From Cliona cf. orientalis (Eukaryota > Porifera > Demospongiae > Clionaida > Clionaidae), in the NCBI GenBank assembly GCA_963930775.1, contig OZ005705.1, positions 7,502,001-7,566,000 of the forward strand: a DNA stretch of 64,000 nt, given 5' to 3'. Position numbers and translations under genes: made by a program. The notes beneath the pieces are model-generated. The model saw only the letters and a program-made list of their open reading frames with translations. It did not search any database and was not told where the DNA came from. Below are positions 1-16,795 of the stretch, piece after piece. How positions within the stretch are numbered: position 1 is the first letter of the stretch; the number at the start of each line of letters is the position of its first letter.

Positions 1-153
1 CCCAACTCGGAGAGCACTGAAGTTAGTCCTAGGTCCACCAGACAATCCAGCACAGAGTCACGCAGCACTGAGTAAAATAAGATACGCATAATACTAGACT
101 CCATAATATTGGTAGTCTACATCATCTTTATAGCATCAATATTATGAGCAGTC

Positions 154-818
154 TTATATAAGAGTAATATAATTATTAGACTTACTGACAGGGCATCCAT
201 TTCTCCTTAGTGATTTACTGCCATATGAGTAGCCACTTCGTCGAGATCTTCCCCCGAAGTATCCCCCGGAGCTGGATAGTGATGGATCCTCTTCAAATCC
301 GTCACAGCAGTCCAGCTCAGTCTTGGTCACATTGATCACATCGCCATCACAGTTGTCCGTACGTTTGCATTGCAAGCTGCACTGAGTCCCGAAAAAGAAC
401 AATCTCCTGCACTTATTCTGGTAGATACTGGAGTACGTTTGAGTTTCATAGACCCTCTTAGTTTCGCAGAGATTTGGTCTGTAGAGGAGGCAAAAGCACA
501 TAATATAGCTAATATTATGATCGGCTGCATGCATGTTCAGTATGCTATTAAATGTCAATGCTCTCACAGCAGAGCTGCAAAAAAATTTTTAGAGGAAAAA
601 CGCAAGTGTAGCTATCATTCTTACCCTACTCGTCCCTCTTCCTCTTCAAGAGCAGTGAGAGTTTCATTAACCAACTTAAGATCTCCACACCTCCTCAGGT
701 ACCTTGGAGTGCAGGGGTCACCTTCTTGAGCATCAGGAGAGGGTTTTCCACCACCGAAACCGCAGCTGCAAGCACCAATCAGCAGCAAACAGGTAACCAG
801 TTGAAGCAAAGAAGTCAT
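154..818 (-). CDS. Small secreted cysteine-rich protein, two exons
   Basis: I do not recognise the family. Exons are 625-818 and 154-406; the donor reads GG|GTAAGA, the acceptor TGCAG|GAG, and the phases fit, giving about 148 residues. The first 19 or so residues form a hydrophobic signal peptide (MTSLLQLVTCLLLIGACSC), so the protein is probably secreted. The mature part has about eight further cysteines, including a CSLQC pair and a CC pair, two N-glycosylation sequons (NET, NVT), an acidic run and a Gly/Ser/Arg-rich C-terminus. The even cysteine number suggests disulfides. Many short secreted animal peptides look like this, so no function is assigned. Start chosen because it gives the signal peptide. 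Confidence 0.6.
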
Positions 819-1488
819 TCTCAGTGGTTGCTCCAGTTATAACTCTTGTAGTTGTAATTTCTTTCTTCTTTTGTCAGAGAAGCTCTGGATTACTCTTTGC
901 TGATCAAGATCTGATGATCTTACCCTTAGCCAAGGAGGCCTCTTTTATAGGCTCAGGCCCAGTCCACTATGAGATAAGCTGTGACCACTTCCTGCATCAT
1001 GATGCTCAAGTTCCATGGTCACGCACAGTATATAGGGATGCAATGAGAGTCTCAGCTACCACCCACGGGCCATCTGCTGAGTGAGTGATATAAGGATCAT
1101 ACAAATGATCTCCATGTTAGGAAGCAGCTACAGCAACAGTTCCAAGGGCGTAGCTATTTCTATTGTTGTGCATTTTTGCAGCCTCAGCTGTGATCTCATA
1201 TGCATGTGTGCACCCAGAAAAAACCACTCATCAATACAAGACTGACCCTCCACACCCTTGCTGTCAATAATTTCAAGGTCATCAGTTCTATTCAATTAGG
1301 AACTTTGTGATGATTGGCTGTGAGCCATGTAAAATTAGTGCATTCTGAAACTAGCATATTTTGCCTGTGAATGACTACAGATATTATATAAATTTTAACA
1401 ACTGCTCAATAATATTTATCTAGAAAGTATTGTTTACCATAAATAGTGCAGTTAATGATCTTATTGACACAAAGGAGCTATTACTAGT
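819..1488. other. Intergenic stretch between the secreted protein and the phosphatase
   Basis: No open frame with family features or splice context is visible on either strand. It probably contains the promoter of the small secreted protein and the 3' UTR of the phosphatase. Confidence 0.5.
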
Positions 1489-6635
<5,147 letters not shown>

Positions 6636-6771
6636 TTCTATAGCCTGTAGGTTCACGACTTCATTAATTAAAACCACGCCTACTAGTCGTGTGCAAGTTT
6701 TTAGGGGTGGGGCTGACAGCTTGAGCGTAAACAAGGTTGAGTTAACAAGTAACAAGCCCGTTAATTGGTCG
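6636..6771. promoter_or_regulatory. Putative bidirectional promoter
   Basis: Only 136 bp separate the start codons of the phosphatase (-) and the disordered protein (+). Both genes therefore probably fire from one shared core region. No TATA-like element is evident at a canonical position. Transcription start sites cannot be read from sequence. Confidence 0.45.
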
Positions 6772-9700
6772 ATGGAAAGAGACGTGAGCTTGTTGCGCTG
6801 CTCAAAGGTGAGTGTATTTGAATATTAAAACTAGAGGTCTATGGCGCGATGATTCACTTTACAACTACCCGCACACACTCACGCACACTTTTAATACACA
6901 ATTTTGTATACAGTTGAGCTGCTATTCTGAGTTCAATCGTATGGTGCAGGCTATTGCAAGGAACGGAGGAGAAGGAGATATAACCACCATCCCCGGAACG
7001 AGGCCACAGTAAGTCTTAATACCTATGTGGCATCAAGGTCAACTTTATCATAAATCAAGCAATAACTGAGTTCTTACAAAATCTCACTGAGCTTAAATAC
7101 TGCATGAACAATTCTATAAGGGCTGCCTGCCAGACAATGAGGGTCACACAAATCAATACAGTACAAAGAAACATAATAGTTTTGTCTCGGTTTGTATTCA
7201 GAACATAATTAGTGTGTGTAGTTCGCTACACCTACCTGTATCAGATATCTCGAACATAAAATTATACCTCCTTCCAGGACAGGGACAAGTGCTGAGTATA
7301 ATTTCTACACAACTCTGGTTTTGATGTTGAAGCAAGTAATAAGGTGTGCTGGCCAATAATTTGTGATATAGCTATACATCATGTTTTTTTTATAGAAACA
7401 GAGACTCACTGACGCAGAAGCGTGAGCTGCAAAGAGTGTACGAATGGTTCTGCCTCAATAAGCCATTGATAAGGTCCAAGACCAAGCCCACCCAACGAAA
7501 GCCAAAACTCTCCATCACCACTGCCCCTGAGAGGACAGACCGGGCAGCTTCTGCTGTCCCATTCCCATTCCTGGAGCTAGACCGACCCCAAACAGCTCCA
7601 GCCTCACTCTACCAGGTAGCTAATAAAACACACAAGAACATTCACTTGTTTGAAGATCTATAGCTAATTTTCCTCCACACAGAGACATCAAATACATGTG
7701 TTAATGAAAGGAATTTTTAATTCATAACTGCCAATCTCTTTGAAGCCTCACAGATTTTCTGGTGGAGACGCTGGGATACTCAGGAGCAGTGATAGGGAAA
7801 GGTCATCACCTCCCAAAAGAAGATCCACGTTCACGGCCATGTACATTAGTCGATCTCTCAGCAGAGGAATGGATCTGATTGGTCAGCCGCTTGATCAACT
7901 ACAGCTGCAGCAGAAACGATCCACTGTACCCTCAAAGTCTCAAGAAAGAATCAGGTAGCTAGCTATCAATCTGTTGAGTATTTTGGCAGAAAATTGATAA
8001 AAGAGTTCATTCTATAGCATATCAAGGGAGAAAGTTGTGGCTATGGATGATAATGCAGCTATGACAGAGAGCAAAGGAGCAGCCATCAATGTGATCGATT
8101 TTCCACCTTCTGATTTTCCCACCCATCAACGGCTGGATACTGCTGAATCAGCGGTCAGTCTTGCCACAGTGTTCTCCATGGCTCCTGGTGTGGCTGCACA
8201 AATGATTCTTGAAAAAGAACTGGTACGTGCTTGGTGTTAGTGTATTTAAGTTAACAGTTAAACTCTAAATTTTACTTTCAGAATGAGCACTATGAAAGCA
8301 ATAGGAAGAGAGCGCTATCATTTCACACAACACAGACAATGAGAATTGGAAGCGATTATCAACCAACCAATCGTCGACTTGTCAACACACCCACTGACAG
8401 TGCAACAGTGGAGCCTTTCTTCATGAAGAGGTACTCAGTAGCAGACACCCTCGGCACCAGTGAGAGAGTGAATCTGCAAAGGGTAGGCCATGGTGTGCAA
8501 GCATCACCAAGACACCAGCAGAGAGCCATCAAGAAATCTAGAAGTCCTCAATCAGAAATAAGATCAGAAAATAATGAGGCTACTACAACCAATCGATCAT
8601 CCGACTCAGTGGGAGATCAAATTCAGGTGACAGATTTGCCATCTGAAGCTCAAGAGATGATGCTAGACATGAAGGCAGTGGATAGCAGAACTAGTGCCCT
8701 CAGTCTATCTCAGATTTCGCTGAAGCAGAAAGACAGTCCAAGGACAAAACATAAGCAAAACAGCCACGGTATTGATACTGTGAACCATCTACAAATTGAA
8801 GGACAAGGTGTGAAGCAGACCTCGTCAGAAACTGCTAAATTGAGCCCTAGGCTTGCCAGCTCAGCTGCAGCTGCAGCACAGAGGGAACAGAGAATGAATT
8901 CACCAAGATCATCCACTAGGGTAGCAGCACACGAAGCCAAATCTTCAGGAAGTCTAGCAAGTCTTCTCATTAGACCAGTCAGCCTTCAGCACCACTCTGC
9001 AAAGCCAGCTGCCACTTCTAGAGTGAATCAAGAAAGAGAGAGAGATGGTGATAGGAATTTGAGTATTGAGAAGCCAGGTGATACTGATGATACAGGAGAG
9101 AGTAAAGATGCAGCTGCTCCAGGAGACAGTGTGGGTAGTGATGAAAATCATGTGATTGCAGATTCTGAAGCAACAGCTCCATCACCAGAAGGTGCACCCA
9201 CAAGACCAGGAGAGAAAGATTTACCAACTAAATCTCAAGATGATGGTGCTACAAGTCAGAATAAACTAATAGAATCTGAATCTCAGAATATCGCTGAGGA
9301 GGAATCAACTTCTGTTGACTGTATAAATGAAGAATGCGAGGAAAGAGAGACATCTCCACAGAAGAAGGAATTTGAAGATCTTCAGGCTACCAGCGGAGGA
9401 GCCTCGGGTCCAACTAAAGAACTAACTGAAACAAGCAGTAGTATATCGCAAGACCAACCATTGGACAGTCACGATAGTGAGACACCAAAGTCACCTGTCG
9501 TGGTGATAAAAGCATCTCCAACTCCAGCTGGACCTCACTCAAATAGACCCTCCTCCTCTTCACATAAATCAAGGTGCGCTTCCATGCCAGAGACTGAGCT
9601 AGCTAACTATATAGCTGAATGACTTGAGCTATATAAAAAAACAATTAATGTTACACTGCTTTTATCCCACATAGGCTACTTTCTCCAATGAATGTGGTGT

Positions 9701-10155
9701 CCCTGTCGTTTCCCTCTGACAAGCTAGGCAACAGACAACAAGCAAACAGGTACAAAAAAAGGAGACTAAGTAAATAGGTATCATAATAGACCTTGTATAT
9801 GCATAAACACTCACACATGTACAATAATAATATTATTATTATTGTACATGTGTGAGTGTTTATGCATATACCCGGTAATTATGTACAAGGTCTATTTGCC
9901 TATACATGTAATTGTAATAATAATAATATTATTATTATTATTACAATTATAGGCAAACTACTACAGCTGAAGCTGGGAGGAAAACCCCTACTATTATTGC
10001 TGGATTTAACAGAAAGAGGTTAATATCGTGTGCAAATTAAAATTATGATTCATTCTTGCCTATATTATATACAATCAGCCACTTTCTCTCTCTGTCCATT
10101 TCCATGATGCAGATATCGAAGGTTGAAGTCCAGTCCAGCCGCATGCAGCACGTGA
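6772..10155 (+). CDS. Long disordered Ser/Thr-rich protein, function unknown
   Basis: Not recognised. Nine exons with agreeing phases: 6772-6807, 6914-7008, 7396-7615, 7746-7954, 8018-8222, 8282-9573, 9675-9749, 9953-10018, 10113-10155, about 746 residues. The N-terminal 70 residues contain the only ordered-looking part, an aromatic helix (KRELQRVYEWFCLNKP). The rest is rich in Ser, Glu, Gln and Thr with many SP and RSxS sites, typical of a phosphorylated scaffold. If the donor at 9573 is not used, the large exon reads on to a stop at 9620-9622, giving a shorter C-terminus. AATAAA-like sequence near 10191 could be the polyadenylation signal. The ATG at 6772 is the last in-frame one before the first donor; another lies at 6625, inside the phosphatase coding sequence of the other strand. 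Confidence 0.6.
9786..9957. repeat. Nested fold-back (double inverted repeat) in an intron
   Basis: Two adjacent palindromes. In the outer one, about 45 bases (9786-9832) recur inverted at 9835-9895 with a 13-base interruption (CCCGGTAATTATG). The second spans about 9895-9957 around an ATT/AAT core. Together they could form long hairpins in DNA or pre-mRNA. The acceptor AG and first bases of the exon starting at 9953 lie inside the last arm. Looks like a fold-back MITE; no coding capacity. Confidence 0.75.
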
Positions 10156-10375
10156 ATGTCACAGTTTTGTGTGAATAACGATTATTATACAATAAAAAAA
10201 TATGGCACAAAATTGCTTCAAATTAAATAATTATAATATAGTAGCAACAACAATCTTGATAGAATTGGATATCTCATAAACAGAAAACAACAAAGACAAA
10301 AAATTCTGCATTAAAAAAGTAGCCATATTATCATAATAAAGCATGTAACAGGTCAATTTCAAGTAAAAAAAATTA

Positions 10376-13300
10376 TCACCGAAAGAACGGTTCTACGTGG
10401 CTAGTTGGAAACAATCCAGTTGATCCATTATCTAACATTCCATAATAAAACCCTTTTTCACGACGGTCAATGAATATCAGTACGTCTCCAGCACTGAAGC
10501 TTAGCTCTCCGTCCTTTGCAGCCTCATAGTCTTTCAAAGCTCGGTAGAAATTTGTCCCTGTCGGATTTGTGGGTGACATTTCACCACCAGGTGTGGGGGA
10601 GGAGCTTTTCTGCCGAGGCGTGGGAACCGGAGCGGCAGGGGCTGCTGAGTTTACCGTTCCATTGCTCTTCTGTAATAGATCGGACTGTGACTCCTTACGT
10701 GGAGCTGGCATCGGCTTCGGCTTTTCGGGAATGGTTGCTGATGTTGGTGTCTTGATTCCTGGTGATTTTGGGCCATTTTGCTGCTCCAGTGAATTTGAGC
10801 TAGTCTTGTTGACTGGTGTCTTAGGTGGAGGTGGTCGTGAAGGGATGCTTATTTTTCGTTTCTCTGAGGGGCTAGTCCTTGGAGGTGGCGGTCGAGAGGG
10901 AATCCCACTAGCCACCGCCTTCGTTTCTTTCTTTTCTTCCCTCTTCGCAGGAGGAACAGGCTCTTCGGTCTTCTTCTCCACTGCTTTCTCATCAGCTACT
11001 TCAGCTTTTCTTGGACGAGGCTTAGGAGCTACAGGTTCACTTTTCACTTCAAAACTAAGAGGAGCTGGCTTCTCTTTCACGATGGCCACCGCCTCTCCCT
11101 TCTTTTCAGCTGCTTTCTGTTCTGCTTCGCATTTAGCTTGCAGCTGTTCGCTGCTAACCTTCCTTGGTGGGGGAGGATTAGGCTCAGTAGCTTTGGGCTC
11201 AATGGACGATTCTTGCTTCACTTCATGTTTTACTTGCGCCTGCTCACTAGTGCTGATCTTCCTAGGAGGTGGTCTTGTGGGGGGAGGCTTAGGCTCAGTG
11301 GTAACTGCAGCTGTCGTGACTTTGGGCTCTTGAGAAAGGACAGGAGGTGGTCTAGCTGGAGGAGATCTTGGTTGCTCTGTTACAGTAGCGCCATTTTCTT
11401 TGGTATTTGGTGACAGGGGCTTAGGCACTGCAGCTGCCACGGAGCTGTGGTCCGTTTTACTAACAGGTGGCGGTCGGGCTGGAGGCGACTTTGGTTCAGC
11501 TGCAGTACCACTATCCTGCGGAGTGTCTGCTTTCTTAGTCGATGTCCGTTTGGTGGGTGGAGTCTTATTACTATTAGCTTCTGTAGCAGCTGTTCTATGG
11601 TCTGAGGAGGAGGAATCTGTAGTACCCGAGTCACGTTTCACCATCTTTTTCAGTGACTTCATGAATCCTCCTCCCCTTGGTTTGATGTCATTCCCAGAGT
11701 CACCGTTCGTAGCAGCTGCACTTCCCTGCTGCTGCTGTTGTGCTGATGCATCGAATAAGACTTTTCCTTGGCTAGATGAGCTGAGAAGTGGAGCCACACC
11801 TCCTCCCTGTTTGGCGTCAGAGGAGTTACCACTACGCTTGGTGGTCGGACTACCAGCAGCGATCGATGAAGGAGGTGGATGCTCTGGTTTTGATGGTTTT
11901 GAAGCTGATTTATCGGACTTATCTGCTGGATTGATTTGACCAATCTTTGAGCTGGTGTTTGAGGCTGCGCTAGGAGGCCTGGGGGGAGGGGGACGCTCCG
12001 GAGGAGCTGATTTAGTAGCCTTTCTATTGAGTGGGCTGTCGGTGACCAATGGTGAATCTGTCTCCTCTTTCACTACTTCCTCTGATGAAGATGGCAGCTG
12101 TTGTCTCTTTGCTGGTACTGGTGCTGTAGTTTTTGCTGATGAGCTTTCATCATTTCCAGGCAGTTTGTCCCTTCGAGTGGGGGGTGTGGTCGGTTTAGTG
12201 GAGACAGCCATCTTACTTTCGGTCGTTGCCGTTGCTGTAGTAGCCTCGCTAATAGTGGGTGGATTCTGTGGTGTGAGTCTTAATTTCTTCAAAGGCTCTG
12301 GTGTGAGGCTGCTCACTCTTGCTGGGGGAGCTGGCTTTGGTCCTCTTGGTCTTGGGACTTTCACTGGCGGTGTACTGGCATTCTGAGGAGGAGGACTAGG
12401 GGCTGAGGAAGTCTGCGGCTCAGCCTTATTCTTATTAGCAGTGGGAGGGGTTGTTCTGACGGGGGGCGGGGGGAGAGGAATGTTTGGTGGAGGAGGGATC
12501 ATTCGACTGATGGGACGCTTCACCTTTTGAACTCGTGCCTTTGCTCTTACCTTTGCTCTTGGAGGTGCGACAGGTGTGCCTTGTGATGGCGGTACAGCTT
12601 TCTTACCCTGCTGCTGAGGTGTGCTACCACCTGCAGGTGCAGACATACTCTCAGTAACCTCTGCTTTCTTTGCTATGGAACTGGGAGATGGTTTTCCCGG
12701 CTGTTTGACCGGGGGAGAGGTCAGAGTTCCTGGAGGTGGGGGAGGAGGCCTTCTTGCCGGATATTTTTGCTTCAAATCTCCAGCTGTTGCTTGTCTCTTG
12801 ACTGGCCTAAGCTTTCCTTTTGGCTGAGTGGCTCCTTTGGCTCCCGGGGCAGCTGTAGCTGCTGTGGTGTAAGATCTCCCAGATTTATCTGTTTCAGGAG
12901 CTGTTCTTGAGGGGTGTGGCTTCTTATCAGTTTCCTGTCCGGGTGCTGGCTTTGCTCGTTCATGTATTAAGGGTGAAGGGGCTGATGTTTTTCTCACTTT
13001 TGGTGATGGCTGTGCAGCTTGAGGTGATAATTTATTCACTGGACTTGCTGCAGGTTGAGGGGTGTTTGCAGTTCCCCCTGCAGGCTGGGGGGCAGCTGTG
13101 GCTCCCCCTACGGGTGGAGGGGGAGGTCTTCTCTTTGGTCTCCCAGCCACTGTTGATTTTCTTGCTTTGGCCTCTGGTCTTCTTGGAGGAGGTTCTTGAG
13201 GGGGAGATGATATCACTGGTGCCGCCTTTTGCTCGGCCACCGGCGTCTTTGACGTCTCTACTTTCTTCTCCTCGGGCATCTTTGATGTCCCTTCTTCTTT

Positions 13301-16300
13301 CTTCTCTTCAGGTTTCTTGGTGGGTGTGGCCAGAGAATCTGCTATATTAGTCACTGGCTCTTTGGGAGCCTATAATAAAGGAATAATATTATAGTTACAC
13401 TATAATTATACTGTACTAAAAACAGTACATGACAATTGTACCTGATTATCTTCCTGCGATGAGCCTGTAGCTGTGCTGGAGTTTTCGAGCACTACTGGTG
13501 CTTTTTCAGTTGGACTCAGTGTTTCAGCAGGTGCAGCAGATTTCTCTGCCGTGGAGCTACCACTCTGTTCAGTGCTGGCTTTTCTCTTCTTTAATGCCTT
13601 CAAAAGTTCATTTTGTGGCTCAGACTCTTTATCTTGTTTGGCTTTTGCCAGTCGCTCGTCGATACTCAGTGTGGCCTCTCGACCAATGGAGTTACGACGA
13701 ACAATAGCAGATGCCAGCTCATCTATGAAAAATAAAAAAATATACTTTCACTCCTCTCTCTCTCTTCAACTTGATATCAACTCACTTTGAATATCTCCAC
13801 CTTCACTGCTGTTTGGAAGCAGCCTTTCATTGTCTGGTGATGCTATTTCAGCATCTCTTCCTCCCAACTCAATCTCTCCCCCTTCTCCCTCCCCAGCACC
13901 ACTCACAGCTGCAGCTTCACTCACAGACGCCTCTTTCTTTTGAGAAGGACTCTCCTGCGCTCGGTTAGCTGAAGGGCTACTCTTGTTCTTGTCTCGAGAC
14001 TTTCTTCTCAGCGACCATCTTTTCCTAAAGGAGCTCCTTGAGTCCTTCTCCTCCCCACCACTCTCTCCTCCCTTCTCTTTCTTGGTCTTCCTCTTCTTGA
14101 TGGCAGCTGTTAGTTGGCTGGCTAGGTTTCCGTCCTCCTCTCCCTCTGCCCCTGCTTCTTCTTGGGTCAGTTGGACGGGAGAGGCTAACACACTGCCAGC
14201 CTCAGAATTCTCAACCACAGGCTAGAGAAGAGGGAGGGGAAAATGAACCGTGATAGCTTATACATGTATTATTCCTTCATAAGGTCAATTGTGTATAATA
14301 GCTCAATCTGAGTGTAAAGCTCTCAACCTATGTCTAAATAGCTTCCTACAAATAAAATCGCTGATTCTCACCTCAACGTAGGACCCTGGGAACCATCCCT
14401 GTGCGCTGCCAGCAGACCCGAACCACCAGCCATTCTCATCAGCCCAGTAGACGAGCACCGTCTCTCCCTCACTGAACCGAAGGTCTCCCTGGGTTTCTGA
14501 CTCGTAGGAGAACACAGCTCTGTACTCGGACGCCTCAAGATCATCCCCTGTGCCAGGGTGAGTGGATGAGTATGAGGATAGAACAAAGAGAAGCATGAAC
14601 TAAGCATTTTATTATAGTGAAGAGCGAGCTACATGTATAATTATCATTGAAATTCTAGCTACAGACACGAAAAAGACAAAGTCACATGATAGTCACCTGA
14701 TGCCATCATCTCGTCCATCCCTCGAGGCTGCTCCACCTGCTGCCGCTCCTCCAGGGAGGCGGTGGCATTGGGGGCGTGGTTTGACTCCGGCTTTGTTGTC
14801 TCGGCCTTGGGGGCGGGACGTACGTAGGACTCCGGGAACCAGCCGACCTGTCCCTCGCAGATCCCCTTCCACCATCCGTTCTCTGCCTTTTCTATCACCG
14901 TGACAACGCTGCCCTTCTTGAACCGAAGTTCAATGTCTGTGGAGCCACCAAACTCATACTTGGCTAGGTACTTCTCACTTATCAAGAACTCGGCGCTGAC
15001 ATTCAGAGTTTCCAATTCCTATAATTATTCCAAAACGCATTCAATATTTGCATACACTGAAGTATTAGAGCAGTAGTGTGTTCTATAATCTTGTATATAC
15101 AGTAAGTTTACAATTTGTGACTAAACACTGTCCGGTTTGGTTGACAAAACAACAAAAATTGCACAAACTGTGATTTTTCTTGCTAAAGTAAATATTTTCC
15201 TGTCTACCACATGTAGGTCACCAATGTTACACAGCATAGCCAGTAGATGTGTCACACACCTCTCCTCTCTCTTCTCTGACTCACTCCACTCTCGTGCGCT
15301 ACAACTGACCTTGCTAACGTTTGCTTCATTATTGTCCTCCTGGCTGCTCCCCGTCTCCATGGCAACCTTGTTGGTGATGACCTCGGAGGCGCTCCTCTGG
15401 CTGGCGGGGGTGCCAGGTTGACTGCCGCCCACGGAGCCGGGGGCAGAGTTCGCGATGACCATTCCTGCCACAAGTCCATCAGGGGGAGGCTCAGTACTAC
15501 AGTGTGTGTGTGTGGGGGGGGGGGGGGGGGGGGGAGGGGGGTGTAATAATTAGAAACATCAGTATTGTAGGTAATATCCCAATGCTACTACAGTAGCCTC
15601 GAACCCCCCGAAAGTGAGCCTGGGTTCGAGGCTATACGTTGACTTACTCCTGTAAATAGGGTTTGTCCAACTTGGTGACCATCTTAGGGGTGGAGTCAAT
15701 GTCCCTGCGGCTGAACGTCTGGGCTCTCTTTGGTTTAGCGTCGACCTCTGTGTTCTCACGTTTCTTTCTTGAGAGTGAGGGGTGGCGTGTGCTGAAGGAG
15801 GTGGAGGCAGCTACGATAGCAGCTGCTGCCAGTTTGAAGTTTTCTGAAGGAAATAAAAAGAAAGAAGTGTAGTCACAAATCTATGAAACTACTACTCTGA
15901 GGTAGATAAAATGGAGAGAGCAAAGAAAAAAGGAGGAGGGAGAGAATAGGGGGAGAATAGGGAGCTTTACTTACCAGCTTCTCTCTTCTTCTTCTCTGCC
16001 TCTACGTCCACGTATTTGACATAATTCTTGGGGAACCATCCTTCTCCCTTTCCCTCCACGGCCCCCCGCCACCAATCCCCCCCATAGGGGGTCTCCTTCA
16101 GTGTCACCCAGTCACCGATAGCCAGTTGCAGGTCACCTTCGTTCTGCGGCTTGTAGTTGTACAGCGCTTTGTAGTTGGGAACTGCATAAGGACAGACTAA
16201 CATAATTACATGTACATGCCTTATGAGTAGAAATGATCGATGCATTAAGATATGTCCGAAAGAGAGAGATATTTTGCTTGATATGTCCGGCAAAAGAAAA

Positions 16301-16722
16301 TATTTTGCTGGACATGTCCGGCAGAGAATATTTTGCTAGACATGTCTGGCAAAGAGAATAATATTATGCTAGCTGGCAGAGAGATATTCAGAGGATATTT
16401 TTGCTGGACATGTCCGGCAAAGAGATATTTTGCTAGACATATCCGGCAAAGAGAATTTTTTGCTAGATATTATCCGGCAGAGAGATATTTTGCTAGACAG
16501 AGGATATTCTGCTTGACATGTCTGGCAGAGAGAATTTCTTACTTCCAATGATTGGTTTTGAAGGATTGATGGTTCCCAGTTCGATCTTGGAGGTTTTGGC
16601 CAGGTTGTAATGGTTTTTACTTCGCCTCTTCACACACACTGCGATGATCACCAGCAAAAGGATCAACAAGATGACTCCAACGGACCCCCCTACAGCTGCA
16701 CCAATGATCACTGCTGTGTTGT

Positions 16723-16795
<73 letters not shown>

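Noticed and set aside
10516-12386. Long plus-strand frames rich in Gly, Leu and Ser (for example 10569-11333, 11400-11939, 11955-12386)
   Set aside because: They are complements of the proline-rich exon of the SOD-SH3 gene; CCN codons on one strand leave GGN frames open on the other. No start context or domain.
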